From the NCBI RefSeq assembly GCF_003008515.1, contig NZ_CP027668.1, positions 3,823,001 to 3,887,000 of the forward strand: a stretch of DNA of 64,000 nt, in the 5' to 3' direction. The position numbers and the translations under genes were made by a program. Positions 18,198-26,319 of this stretch are shown here, one piece after another (positions within the stretch are counted from its first letter, which is position 1; every line of letters starts with the position of its first letter). This stretch comes from Phreatobacter cathodiphilus. GTDB lineage: Bacteria > Pseudomonadota > Alphaproteobacteria > Rhizobiales > Phreatobacteraceae. Under the pieces are notes generated by a model, which did not search any database, had not been told where the DNA came from, and saw only the letters and a program-made list of their open reading frames with translations.

Positions 18198-19088
18198 TCA
18201 CCGCGCCCGCGGCGCCGCCACCTCCTGGGCGATCGTCGCCACCGCCTCCACCGTCGCCGCCTCGGGCGTGACGCGCCAGGAGGCGAAGAAATCGAGCTCC
18301 GGCAGCGGCACCGTGGTGCGCAGCGAGCGCAGCCGCCCGGCGGCGAGTTCCGCCCCGGCGATCGCCTCGGGCACCGCCGCGATGCCGAGCCCGTCCTCGG
18401 CCATGCGCAGGATCGTCGCCATGGACGAGGAGGCATGGATGCGCACCGGCGGCAGGTCGGGGGCGGAGAACATCTCGCGCAGGATCAGGTAGGGCCGGGT
18501 GTTGCGCGAGAAGGTGAGGATCGGATGGGCGGCGAGGGCCGCCAGATCCAGAGGATCGCCGGGAACAGCGAGGCCCGGCCCTGCGAGGAAGGCGAGCCGG
18601 TAGGTCGAGAGCGGCAGGTTGCGCAGATGCGCCGCCGCCAGCGCCCCCAGGGCGAAGACGAGGTCCAGTTCCTGGGCCACCAGCCGGTCGCGCAGGTTCG
18701 GCGTGATGTCCACCTCGATCTCCAGCGCCAGGCCCGGATAGGCCTTGGCCATGCGTTCGACGAAGCGGGGCAGCCAGGTGTGGACGATGGTTTCGGCGAC
18801 GCCGAGCCTGAGGGTGCCGCGAATCGCCGTGCGGTCGGCCACCGCATGGAGCATCTCCGCCCTCAGCTTCAGAAGCCGCTCGGCATAATCGAGCACCCGC
18901 CGGCCCGCATCGGTCGCCACCACCGTGCGCTTCTCCCGCACCAGCAGCTTCTGGCCGATCTCCGCCTCAAGCTGGGCGATGCGCTGCGAGACGGCCGGCT
19001 GCGTCGTGTGCAGCTTCACCGCGGCGCGGTTGAAGCTTCTGAGGGTGGCGACCCAGACCAGGGTCTCGAGCGCCTTGAAGTCCACCAT
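18198..19088 (-). CDS. LysR-family transcriptional regulator
   Basis: A 296-residue LysR protein. The winged helix-turn-helix is at residues 1-60 (RAAVKLHTTQPAVSQRIAQLE), and a periplasmic-binding-protein-like co-inducer domain follows. It is divergent from the DUF1445-cupin-TRAP operon starting at 19204, so it most likely controls that operon in response to the transported substrate or a metabolite of it. The 115-bp divergent region contains a dyad (19123-19148) suited to LysR binding. Confidence 0.92.
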   Translation of the reverse strand: MVDFKALETLVWVATLRSFNRAAVKLHTTQPAVSQRIAQLEAEIGQKLLVREKRTVVATDAGRRVLDYAERLLKLRAEMLHAVADRTAIRGTLRLGVAETIVHTWLPRFVERMAKAYPGLALEIEVDITPNLRDRLVAQELDLVFALGALAAAHLRNLPLSTYRLAFLAGPGLAVPGDPLDLAALAAHPILTFSRNTRPYLILREMFSAPDLPPVRIHASSSMATILRMAEDGLGIAAVPEAIAGAELAAGRLRSLRTTVPLPELDFFASWRVTPEAATVEAVATIAQEVAAPRAR

Positions 19089-19122
19089 GCGGCTGTCGAT
19101 CGATAAGCAGGATTAATCGTAA

Positions 19123-19148
19123 CCGATCCAAACTTCGGATTGGACCGG
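19123..19148. promoter_or_regulatory. Candidate LysR operator between divergent genes
   Basis: The arms CCGATCCAA (19123-19131) and TTGGACCGG (19140-19148) pair with one mismatch around an 8-bp spacer. The dyad is about 35 bp from the LysR start and 56 bp from the hydro-lyase start, where LysR proteins usually bind. Confidence 0.4.
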
Positions 19149-19203
19149 ATGCAAGCGGAATGATGGACTGTTCTCCCAAGGATCCTGTCCTTGGGGGAAA
19201 ATC

Positions 19204-20019
19204 ATGGCTGTCGCCCAGTTCCGCGCACCCGGCGTCACGGATGTCAGCGATCCCGTCGCCGTCAGGCGGGCCATACGCCGCGGCGACATCACCGGCCATA
19301 CGGCGGGTCTCGCCCCCGGCCGCGTCCAGGGCAATCTCGCCATCCTGCCGAAGGACCTTGCGGCCGACTTCCTGCGCTTTTGCACGCTCAATCCGAAGCC
19401 CTGCCCGGTCATCGGCCTGTCGGAGCCCGGCGACCCCGCTGTTCCCGCCCTCGGCGCCGATCTCGACATCCGCACCGACCTGCCGCGCTACCGGGTGTGG
19501 AAGGACGGCGAAATGGTCGCGGAACCCACCGACATCCGGGAGTTTTGGCGCGACGACCTCGTGTCATTCGTCATCGGCTGCTCGTTCTCCTTCGAGGAGG
19601 CGCTGATCCAGGACGGCATCCCGATGCGCCATATCGGCTGCAACACCACCGTGCCGATGTGGCGGACCAACATCGCCTGCGCCCCGGCCGGCCCCTTCTC
19701 CGGGCCGATGGTCGTCTCCATGCGGCCGCTGAAGCCGGCGGACGCCATCCGCGCCGTGCAGATCACCTCGCGCTTCCCCGCCGTCCACGGGGCGCCGGTC
19801 CATATCGGCCTGCCCGAGGCCATCGGCATCCGCGACATCGCAACGCCCGACTATGGTGACCCGGTCGAGGTGAAGGCGGACGAGCTCCCGGTCTTCTGGG
19901 CCTGCGGCGTCACCCCGCAGTCGGTGATCGCCACGGCCCGCCCGCCCTTCGCCATCACCCATGCGCCGGGCTCCATGCTCGTCACCGACCTCACCAACAG
20001 CCGGATCGCCGCCCTGTGA
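19204..20019 (+). CDS. DUF1445 family putative hydro-lyase (D-glutamate cyclase-like)
   Basis: A 271-residue member of the DUF1445 family, annotated as putative hydro-lyases and related to the domain of mammalian D-glutamate cyclase that interconverts D-glutamate and 5-oxo-D-proline. Typical segments are [36 protein letters not shown] and FWACGVTPQ. It is the first gene of a five-gene run with a cupin and a TRAP transporter, and its stop overlaps the GTG of the cupin gene by four bases. The bond acted on is not known; an organic or amino acid imported by the TRAP system is the simplest substrate. Confidence 0.87.
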   Translation: MAVAQFRAPGVTDVSDPVAVRRAIRRGDITGHTAGLAPGRVQGNLAILPKDLAADFLRFCTLNPKPCPVIGLSEPGDPAVPALGADLDIRTDLPRYRVWKDGEMVAEPTDIREFWRDDLVSFVIGCSFSFEEALIQDGIPMRHIGCNTTVPMWRTNIACAPAGPFSGPMVVSMRPLKPADAIRAVQITSRFPAVHGAPVHIGLPEAIGIRDIATPDYGDPVEVKADELPVFWACGVTPQSVIATARPPFAITHAPGSMLVTDLTNSRIAAL

Positions 20020-20432
20020 CCCTGTCCGCCCCGACGCCGCACCCCGGCTTCGGGGCCTTCGGCAAGAGCCACCGCGAGTTCTTCGACGCACTCTCCGCGG
20101 ACGGCTGGCAGGCGGTTCAGGGCTATGTCGGGGTGGAGGAGAAGATCCTCTCCGGCAGCCTCGATCCGGTGGCCAGACAGGGGGCCGTCACCCGCCTCGG
20201 CCGCTGGGCCCCGGGCGCGGCCGTGGACCATCCGGTCTCCCACGACTGGTGCGAGGAGGTCTTCATCGTCTCCGGCTCGCTGCTGATTGGCACGCTTGCT
20301 GCTAAGTCGGAGGCGGTGCGGCTGCCGTTCGGCACCCATGCCGTCCGACCGCCGCACATCGTCCATGGTCCCTTCTTCAGCGACGAGGGCTGTCTGCTGA
20401 TCGAATTCCTCTACTACCCGCCCGCCAATTAA
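20016..20432 (+). CDS. Cupin-domain protein
   Basis: A 138-residue single-domain cupin translated from a GTG overlapping the stop of the upstream hydro-lyase gene. The metal-binding motifs are degenerate: [13 protein letters not shown] supplies H and E, and the second motif is HIVHGPF. It resembles small cupins of the ChrR/2,4-dihydroxyacetylacetone-type fold. It probably binds or modifies the same ligand that the operon transports. A run of codons unusual for this genome (ATT, CTT, GCT, GCT near 20287-20303) coincides with a sigma-54-like promoter sequence. Confidence 0.78.
   Translation: MTLSAPTPHPGFGAFGKSHREFFDALSADGWQAVQGYVGVEEKILSGSLDPVARQGAVTRLGRWAPGAAVDHPVSHDWCEEVFIVSGSLLIGTLAAKSEAVRLPFGTHAVRPPHIVHGPFFSDEGCLLIEFLYYPPAN
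20288..20302 (+). promoter_or_regulatory. Sigma-54-like -24/-12 element inside the cupin gene
   Basis: TGGCACG, four bases, then CTGC gives the GG-N10-GC spacing of sigma-54 promoters, with one mismatch to the TGGCACG-N4-TTGC consensus. It lies about 200 bp before the TRAP substrate-binding protein gene, within coding sequence whose codons are atypically AT-rich. Confidence 0.35.
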
Positions 20433-20503
20433 GAACACTCCAGAGACCACGCCGACCGACCACCGCCGCCTCGAGCGGCCCCATCGACGAAGGAGAGACC
20501 ACG

Positions 20504-21580
20504 ATGATCCGCTTGCGAACCGCCGTCACGGCGGTGGCCCTGACGCTGTCCGGGGCGCTGCCGGTGCTCGCCCAGGCCGTGCCGGCCGGCCCGCCCGTCA
20601 ACGTCCAGATCGTCACCCAGCCCGGCCCGGCCATGCCGCAGTTCACCCGGGTCGATCAGCCGCTGCTGCGCGACGGCCTGGCCGCCAAATCCAACGGCCG
20701 CATCCGCGTGACGCTCGCCTCCTGGCCCGAGCGCAACCTCAACGGCCCGGAAATCCTCCGTCTCGTCCGCTCCGGACAGGTGGATATCGGCGCCGTGCCG
20801 CTGAACACGGTCGCGGGCGACGTGCCGCTGCTCGACGTCGTCGACCTCGCCGGCCTCAACCCCAGCCTCGACCAGGCCCGCAAGGTGGCCGCCGCCATGC
20901 TGCCCGAGGTCAACAAGGAGCTGGAGCGCTTCGGCGTCCGCATCCTCGCCATGTATCCCTTTGCCGCCCAGGAGTTCTTCTGCCGCGGCCAGGTCACGAG
21001 CCTCGCGGACCTGCGCGGCAAGCGCATCCGCACCGGCGGCGGCTCGTCCAACGACTTCGTCACCCAGATCGGCGGCCAGCCGACAGGCATCGGCTTCCCC
21101 GAGGTCTACGGCGCCCTCGAGCGCGGCGTCGTCGACTGCGCCATCACCGGCACCGGCTCGGGCAACTCCGCCCGCTGGTACGAGGTGACCCAGAGCCTCT
21201 ACGCCCTGCCGCTCTTCTGGTCGGTCTCCGCCTATGTGGTGAACATCCAGTGGTGGAACCGCCTCGACCCGGCCGTGCGCGCCGCCATGGAAGCGACCAT
21301 GAAGGAGGTCGAGGAGGCGCAGTGGAAGCTCGGCCTCGAACAGACCGAGGACGGCATCGCCTGCAACACCGGCAACCGCGAGGGCTGCAAGCTCGGCCGC
21401 GTGCCCGACGCCAACCCGATGCGCGTCTACCGCCCGGTTCCCGCCGATACCGAGGTGATGCGCACCACGCTGACCTCCACCATCCTGCCGAACTGGGTGA
21501 AGCGCTGCGGCGCCCGCTGCGGCGAGGTCTACAACCGCGTCGTGGCGCCGATCACCGGCGTCACCTATGCCGGCAACTGA
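20504..21580 (+). CDS. TRAP transporter substrate-binding protein, DctP family
   Basis: A 358-residue secreted solute receptor with an N-terminal signal peptide (cleavage near LAQAVPAG) and the DctP fold. LRGKRIRTGGGSSNDFVTQI and YGALERGVVDCAI are typical. The arginine in the KRIRTG region is in the position of the family's carboxylate-binding residue. It should capture an organic acid in the periplasm and hand it to the DctQ-DctM permease encoded next. Two cysteine pairs near the C-terminus (CNTGNREGC and CGARC) may form disulfides. A clear GGAGAG ribosome-binding site precedes the ATG. Confidence 0.92.
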   Translation: MIRLRTAVTAVALTLSGALPVLAQAVPAGPPVNVQIVTQPGPAMPQFTRVDQPLLRDGLAAKSNGRIRVTLASWPERNLNGPEILRLVRSGQVDIGAVPLNTVAGDVPLLDVVDLAGLNPSLDQARKVAAAMLPEVNKELERFGVRILAMYPFAAQEFFCRGQVTSLADLRGKRIRTGGGSSNDFVTQIGGQPTGIGFPEVYGALERGVVDCAITGTGSGNSARWYEVTQSLYALPLFWSVSAYVVNIQWWNRLDPAVRAAMEATMKEVEEAQWKLGLEQTEDGIACNTGNREGCKLGRVPDANPMRVYRPVPADTEVMRTTLTSTILPNWVKRCGARCGEVYNRVVAPITGVTYAGN

Positions 21581-21688
21581 CGGCGGCGATCGCCGATGTC
21601 ACGCGGACGGCCCGTCCGCCCGCGTGACCTGACCGCAGCCACGGGGGCTGCGTCGGCCGATGAGGCCGGCGGGGCCGGGGGGACAAGC

Positions 21689-22357
21689 ATGCTGAACACT
21701 CTGATCGACGTCGCCGGCCTCGGCCGGCGGTCCATGGCCTGGCTCGGCACGGTCATGGGCTATGTGGCGGGCTGGGGCTTCATCGCCACGGCAGGGCTCA
21801 TCACCTTCGACGTGCTGGCACGCCGCTTCCTCGGTTTCTCGACCCAGGCCACCACCGAACTCTCGGGCTACGCGCTGGCCTTCGGCATCGCCTGGGGCCT
21901 CGCCCACACGCTCTCCATGCGTGCCCATGTCCGCATCGACGTGGTGGTGAACCTCTTCCCCCCGCGCATCCGTCACTGGCTGCACCTGACCAGCCTCGCC
22001 TTCCTGGCGGTGCTGGTCGGCTACCTCTTCTACGGCGCCTGGACCCTGGTGGAGGAATCGCTCCTCTTCAACGCCACCGACATCAGCGTCATCCGCACCC
22101 CCCTCGCCATCCCGCAAGGGCTCTGGGCCTTCGGCATCGGCGCCTTCTTCCTGCTCATCCTCGCGCTGCTGGTGGAATGCCTGCTGCTCATCCTCGCCGG
22201 ACGCGGCAACGAGGCCGAACTCCTCCTGCACAGCCGCTCCTACCAGGAGGAGGTGGCCGAAGTGCTGGAAGCCGTCGGCGAACCCATCCCCGGCGAACCT
22301 TTGCCCGACGATCCCAATGCCCCCGCAAAGACCGCCAATCCCGAGGTGAAGCCGTGA
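21689..22357 (+). CDS. TRAP transporter small permease subunit, DctQ family
   Basis: A 222-residue integral membrane protein with four predicted helices and the DctQ hallmark in helix 1-2 (ITFDVLARRFLGFSTQATTELSGYALAFGIAWGL, seen as ARRFLG and ELSGYA). The hydrophilic C-terminal tail is longer than usual (about 45 residues, Glu/Pro-rich). The ATG at MLNTLIDV has a GGGGGGA-type site; an earlier ATG is less likely. The stop overlaps the GTG start of the large permease by four bases. Confidence 0.88.
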   Translation: MLNTLIDVAGLGRRSMAWLGTVMGYVAGWGFIATAGLITFDVLARRFLGFSTQATTELSGYALAFGIAWGLAHTLSMRAHVRIDVVVNLFPPRIRHWLHLTSLAFLAVLVGYLFYGAWTLVEESLLFNATDISVIRTPLAIPQGLWAFGIGAFFLLILALLVECLLLILAGRGNEAELLLHSRSYQEEVAEVLEAVGEPIPGEPLPDDPNAPAKTANPEVKP

Positions 22358-23730
22358 TCGCCGTCGTCTTCCTCCTCCTCCTCGTCGCCATCATGATCGG
22401 CATGAGCTTCACCGGCCATGCCCCGTCCGGCGAGCTCATGGGCGAGATCATGCTGCTGGTCGGCCTGTTCATGCTGTTCTTCGGCATGGGCATCTATGTC
22501 GGCGCGGCCCTCGGCGTCCTCGGCCTCATCGTCGGCTATGCCTTCTCCGACCGGCCCTTCTGGCTCTTCATCGGCCAGACCATCTGGAACCCCTCCTCCT
22601 CCTTCGTGCTGGTGGCGGTGCCGCTCTTCCTGCTGATGGGCGAGATCCTGCTGCGCGCCGGCCTCTCCGACCGGCTCTACAAGACGCTGAACATCTGGCT
22701 GAACCGCATGCCTGGCGGCCTCCTGCACACCAACATCGCCGCCTCCGGCGTCTTCTCGGCCATCTCCGGCTCGTCGGTGGCCACCGCCGCCACCATGGGC
22801 TCGGTGGCGCTGCCCTTCTTCAAGGGCAAGCCCTACGACCCGAAGATGGTGCTGGGGTCACTCGCCGCAGGCGGCGCCCTCGGCAATCTCATTCCGCCGG
22901 GCATCACCTTCATCATCTACGGCCTCATCACCGAGACCTCGGTGGGTGCGCTCTACATCGCCGCCATCGGCCCGAGCATTCTCGTCGTCGTCCTCTTCAT
23001 CGCCATCATCCTGATGAAGGCGAAGACCGCGGCGCCCCGCGACCCCGACGGGCCCCGCTATTCCTGGGGCGAGAAGATCCGCAGCCTCGTCGACCTCACC
23101 CCCACCGCCGTGCTCATCCTCATCGTGCTCGGCACCATCTACGGCGGCCTTGCCACCGCCACCGAATCGGCGGCCCTCGGCGTCGTCGCGGCCATCGGAC
23201 TCGCCGCCCTCGACGGCAAGCTCTCCTTCAAGATGCTCAACGATTCGGCCGAGGCGACGGCGCGCAACACGGCGCTGATCGGCCTCATCCTCTTCGGCGC
23301 CTATCTGCTCAACTACGTCTTCACGGCGCTGGGCGTGCCGCAGGCCCTCGCCCAGCTCGTCTCGCAGATGCCGCTGCCGCCCTGGGCCATCATGCTGCTG
23401 ATCATCGGCTTCTACCTGGCGCTCGGCACCTTCATGGAGGGCTTCTCCATGATGATCACCACCATCCCGGTGATCTTCCCCGTGGTCACCGCCCTCGGCT
23501 ACGACCCGATCTGGTTCGGCGTCATCGTCGTCATGCTGGTGGAGATCGCGCTCATCTCGCCCCCCGACGGCACGGTGCTCTACGTGCTCCAGGGCATGCG
23601 CAAGGACGGCGGGCCGATCACCGACGTCTTTTCCGGCGTGCTGCCCTTCATGCTCGTCTACATTCTCGCCGTCGGGGTGCTGATGGTCTTCCCCTCCATC
23701 GCCACATGGCTGCCGACGGTGATGCGCTGA
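22354..23730 (+). CDS. TRAP transporter large permease subunit, DctM family
   Basis: A 458-residue permease with about 12 membrane helices. It is recognised by the IAASGVFSAISGSSVATAATMG segment and the symmetrical TESAALGVVAA and ALGTFMEGFSMMITTIPV segments. With DctP and DctQ it forms a Na+- or H+-driven importer for a carboxylate. It starts at a GTG coupled to the dctQ stop. It is the last gene of the operon; a 242-bp gap follows. Confidence 0.92.
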   Translation: MIAVVFLLLLVAIMIGMSFTGHAPSGELMGEIMLLVGLFMLFFGMGIYVGAALGVLGLIVGYAFSDRPFWLFIGQTIWNPSSSFVLVAVPLFLLMGEILLRAGLSDRLYKTLNIWLNRMPGGLLHTNIAASGVFSAISGSSVATAATMGSVALPFFKGKPYDPKMVLGSLAAGGALGNLIPPGITFIIYGLITETSVGALYIAAIGPSILVVVLFIAIILMKAKTAAPRDPDGPRYSWGEKIRSLVDLTPTAVLILIVLGTIYGGLATATESAALGVVAAIGLAALDGKLSFKMLNDSAEATARNTALIGLILFGAYLLNYVFTALGVPQALAQLVSQMPLPPWAIMLLIIGFYLALGTFMEGFSMMITTIPVIFPVVTALGYDPIWFGVIVVMLVEIALISPPDGTVLYVLQGMRKDGGPITDVFSGVLPFMLVYILAVGVLMVFPSIATWLPTVMR

Positions 23731-23972
23731 AACGCCACGGAACGCGGTCGGTTCAGATTGCGTTCAGTTGCGCCGCGGCAAGGATGGCGTCCTCACAACC
23801 TTCGGGGCGTGCTGGCGGGCGACCTTCCGGATTCATCCTGCGCGACAATATCGCGTGGCCGATGGCTTTATTCGGAAACGAACGGTCGTTATAGCTCAGC
23901 CCCGGATTTTCAGCGGATGCAGGCTGGAAAGCGCCGTCGGGGCGCCGCCGGCCCAGGGATGAAAGCTCGGAT

Positions 23973-26135
23973 ATGACGCGTGTCGCGATTGTGGGTGGCG
24001 GGCCGGGTGGGCTCTTCACCAATTACCTGCTCGACCGGTTCTGCGACGGTCTCTTCACCGCCACTCTCTTCGAAGCCTCCGACCGCCTCGGCGGCAAGAT
24101 CGTCACCGACAGCTTCGACAAGGGCCATTCCCTGTTCGAGCGCGGCGTCGCCGAATATTACGACTACTCGCACTTCGGCCCCGACCCGCTGAAGCGCATC
24201 ATCACCGAGGTGATGGGCCTCGACGTCGTGCCGATGGACGGCAAGGGCGTCATCCTCGAGGGCAAGATCCTCAACAACCGCCGGGACATCAAGAAGCACT
24301 TCGGCGAGAAGACGCTGAAGGCCATCGACGCCTTCCACGCCAAGTGCCACGAGCTCTGCTCGCCCGACGAGTACTACGAGGGCTATTCCGGCGACGACAA
24401 CAAGCACCCCTGGGGCGGCAAGACCTTCCGGGAGGTCCTCGACGAGGTCGAGGACGAGATGGCGCGCAAATATATCGAGGTCGCGGCGCGTTCCGACGTC
24501 GCCACCGAGGCCCAGCTCACCAATGCGCTGAACGGCCTCAAGAACGTCCTGATGGACGATCCGAAGTACCTGCGGCTCTATTCGATCGCCGGCGGCAACG
24601 AGAAGCTGATCGAGGGCCTCGCCGAGCGCGTCTCCGCCAAGATCATGCTGGAGAGCCGCGTCGCGAAGATCCGCCGCAACGAGGGTGGCACCTACACGCT
24701 CACCGTCCGCCGCAAGGGCCGCGACGAGACCCATGAATTCGACCACGTCGTGGTCGCGGTCCCGAACTACTGGGTCAGCCAGATCGAGTTCGAGGGCCGC
24801 GAGGAGCGCATGGCGATCCAGAAGCACCAGGCCCGCTACGACAACGCCGCCCACTATCTGCGCGTCACCGTCCAGTTCAAGAAGCCGTTCTGGAACGAAC
24901 ACTTCCAGGGCCACTACATCATGACGGACGCCTTCGGCGGCGCCTGCATCTACGACGAGACGGCCCGCCATCCCTCCAAGCACGGCGTGCTCGGCTGGCT
25001 GATCCCCTCCACCCACGCCCTCGCCCTGTCGAACCTCGACGACGAGCGACTGGTTCAGCTCGCCCTCGACTCGCTGCCTGCCGAGCTCATCGCCCCGGCG
25101 AAGAAGCAGTTCCTCGACGCCAAGGTGCAGCGCTGGGTCGGCACCATCTCCGGCCTGCCCGGTGGCCATCCCGCCCCCGAGCTGCGCGAGCGCCACCAGC
25201 CCGACGCCAAGGTGCTGCCGAACCTCTACCTCGTCGGCGACTACCTCTTCGACTCCACCGTCAACGGCGCCTATGACAGCGCCAATTTCGTCGTCGACAT
25301 GATGATGGGCAAGCTGCGCGGCGCCGCCTATTCCGGTGCCCGCAAGAAGGCGGCCCTGGAGAAGCAGAAGGGCGTCGTCGAGGAGGGCTTCGTCGAATCG
25401 ACGCTGACCGACGACTACCACGACGAGTACGCCGTCGGCCTCTCCTACGAGGAGAGCTTCCGCGAGTATTTCGACGAGCAGTACAACGCCGACCTCTACG
25501 AGTGCATCTTCGGCATCAAGCCGCCCTACACGCTGCTCGACGTCGGCTCGGCCTCGGGTCTGACGCTGAAGTGCTTCGCCGACATCGGCATCGACGCCTG
25601 GGGCATCGAGAACTCCCGCCACGTCCATGCCCAGACGCCGAAGGACTGGCTGCACCGCAACCTCCTCGGCGACGTGACGAACCTGCCCTTCGAGGACCAG
25701 TCGTTCGACGTCATCTACGACACCTGCCTCTGCTACGTGCCGGAGGAGCTGATCGACAAGGCGATCCAGGAGCTCTACCGCGTCACCCGCATCGGCATCT
25801 TCTTCGGCGGCATCACCGCCGACATGACCCGTGAGGTGATCGAGTATCACGACGTCTTCGACGGCGTCCTGACGCTGGAATCCACCTGGCAGTGGTCCGA
25901 GCGCTTCCAGCGCCACGGCTGGCGCCCGGCCGTCCACGACCAGAAGATCCTCAAGAAGGCCTGGAAGATCGAGTGTGATGCCAACGAGGGCGACTTCCCC
26001 TGGTATCCGGACATGGAGACCATGCGCTACTGCTTCTACGCCAAGCCGGATGCGGCCAAGTGGGTGGAGAAGCTGATGGCCGGCCGCGAGAAGGGGCCGA
26101 CCTCCAAACTCCGCCTCGTCGCCGGCGGGCGCTGA
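23973..26135 (+). CDS. FAD-dependent oxidoreductase fused to a SAM methyltransferase
   Basis: A 720-residue two-enzyme fusion. Residues 1 to about 450 form a flavin amine-oxidase/protoporphyrinogen-oxidase-like fold: the dinucleotide motif VAIVGGGPGG at 4-13, an EASDRLGGK motif, and a late FAD-contact segment YLVGDYLFDSTVNGAYDSA near 420. Residues about 500-690 form a class I methyltransferase: motif I LLDVGSASGLT near 519, then GDVTNLPFEDQSFDVIYD. There is no signal peptide. I do not recognise a characterised fusion of this type. It is followed 184 bp later by an ABC exporter gene, so a small product made here and exported there is a reasonable guess. Confidence 0.85.
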   Translation: MTRVAIVGGGPGGLFTNYLLDRFCDGLFTATLFEASDRLGGKIVTDSFDKGHSLFERGVAEYYDYSHFGPDPLKRIITEVMGLDVVPMDGKGVILEGKILNNRRDIKKHFGEKTLKAIDAFHAKCHELCSPDEYYEGYSGDDNKHPWGGKTFREVLDEVEDEMARKYIEVAARSDVATEAQLTNALNGLKNVLMDDPKYLRLYSIAGGNEKLIEGLAERVSAKIMLESRVAKIRRNEGGTYTLTVRRKGRDETHEFDHVVVAVPNYWVSQIEFEGREERMAIQKHQARYDNAAHYLRVTVQFKKPFWNEHFQGHYIMTDAFGGACIYDETARHPSKHGVLGWLIPSTHALALSNLDDERLVQLALDSLPAELIAPAKKQFLDAKVQRWVGTISGLPGGHPAPELRERHQPDAKVLPNLYLVGDYLFDSTVNGAYDSANFVVDMMMGKLRGAAYSGARKKAALEKQKGVVEEGFVESTLTDDYHDEYAVGLSYEESFREYFDEQYNADLYECIFGIKPPYTLLDVGSASGLTLKCFADIGIDAWGIENSRHVHAQTPKDWLHRNLLGDVTNLPFEDQSFDVIYDTCLCYVPEELIDKAIQELYRVTRIGIFFGGITADMTREVIEYHDVFDGVLTLESTWQWSERFQRHGWRPAVHDQKILKKAWKIECDANEGDFPWYPDMETMRYCFYAKPDAAKWVEKLMAGREKGPTSKLRLVAGGR

Positions 26136-26164
26136 GCCGCCCCCACACGTAGACACCGCTCGTC

Positions 26165-26191
26165 AGGGCCGGATCCCATGGGTCCGGCCCT
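26165..26191. other. Strong hairpin after the fusion gene
   Basis: AGGGCCGGA and TCCGGCCCT pair perfectly around a CCCATGGG core, giving an almost complete 27-base palindrome 30 bp after the stop. There is no U-tract, so it may stabilise or punctuate the transcript and is not a standard terminator. Confidence 0.45.
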
Positions 26192-26319
26192 CATGCGTTC
26201 GGGGTGCCCCGGCCTCGCGCGATTTCGGGTGCATCCTGTTACGGAATGATGCATGACCAGCGGCAGGCGGCCCGCCAGGCCCGGCCTCTTCCCCGACCTG
26301 CAATGATCCAAGATCCGTC

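Noticed and set aside
23731-23972. tRNA or small RNA gene ahead of the fusion gene
   Set aside because: Short inverted repeats exist (for example AACGA-N4-TCGTT near 23879) but no cloverleaf can be built and no clear promoter-terminator pair is seen.
23910-26156. A 748-residue open frame antisense to the oxidoreductase-methyltransferase fusion
   Set aside because: It is a shadow frame produced by GC-rich third codon positions; its product is Val/Gly/Glu/Leu-rich with no recognisable domain, whereas the plus strand has two domains with intact motifs.
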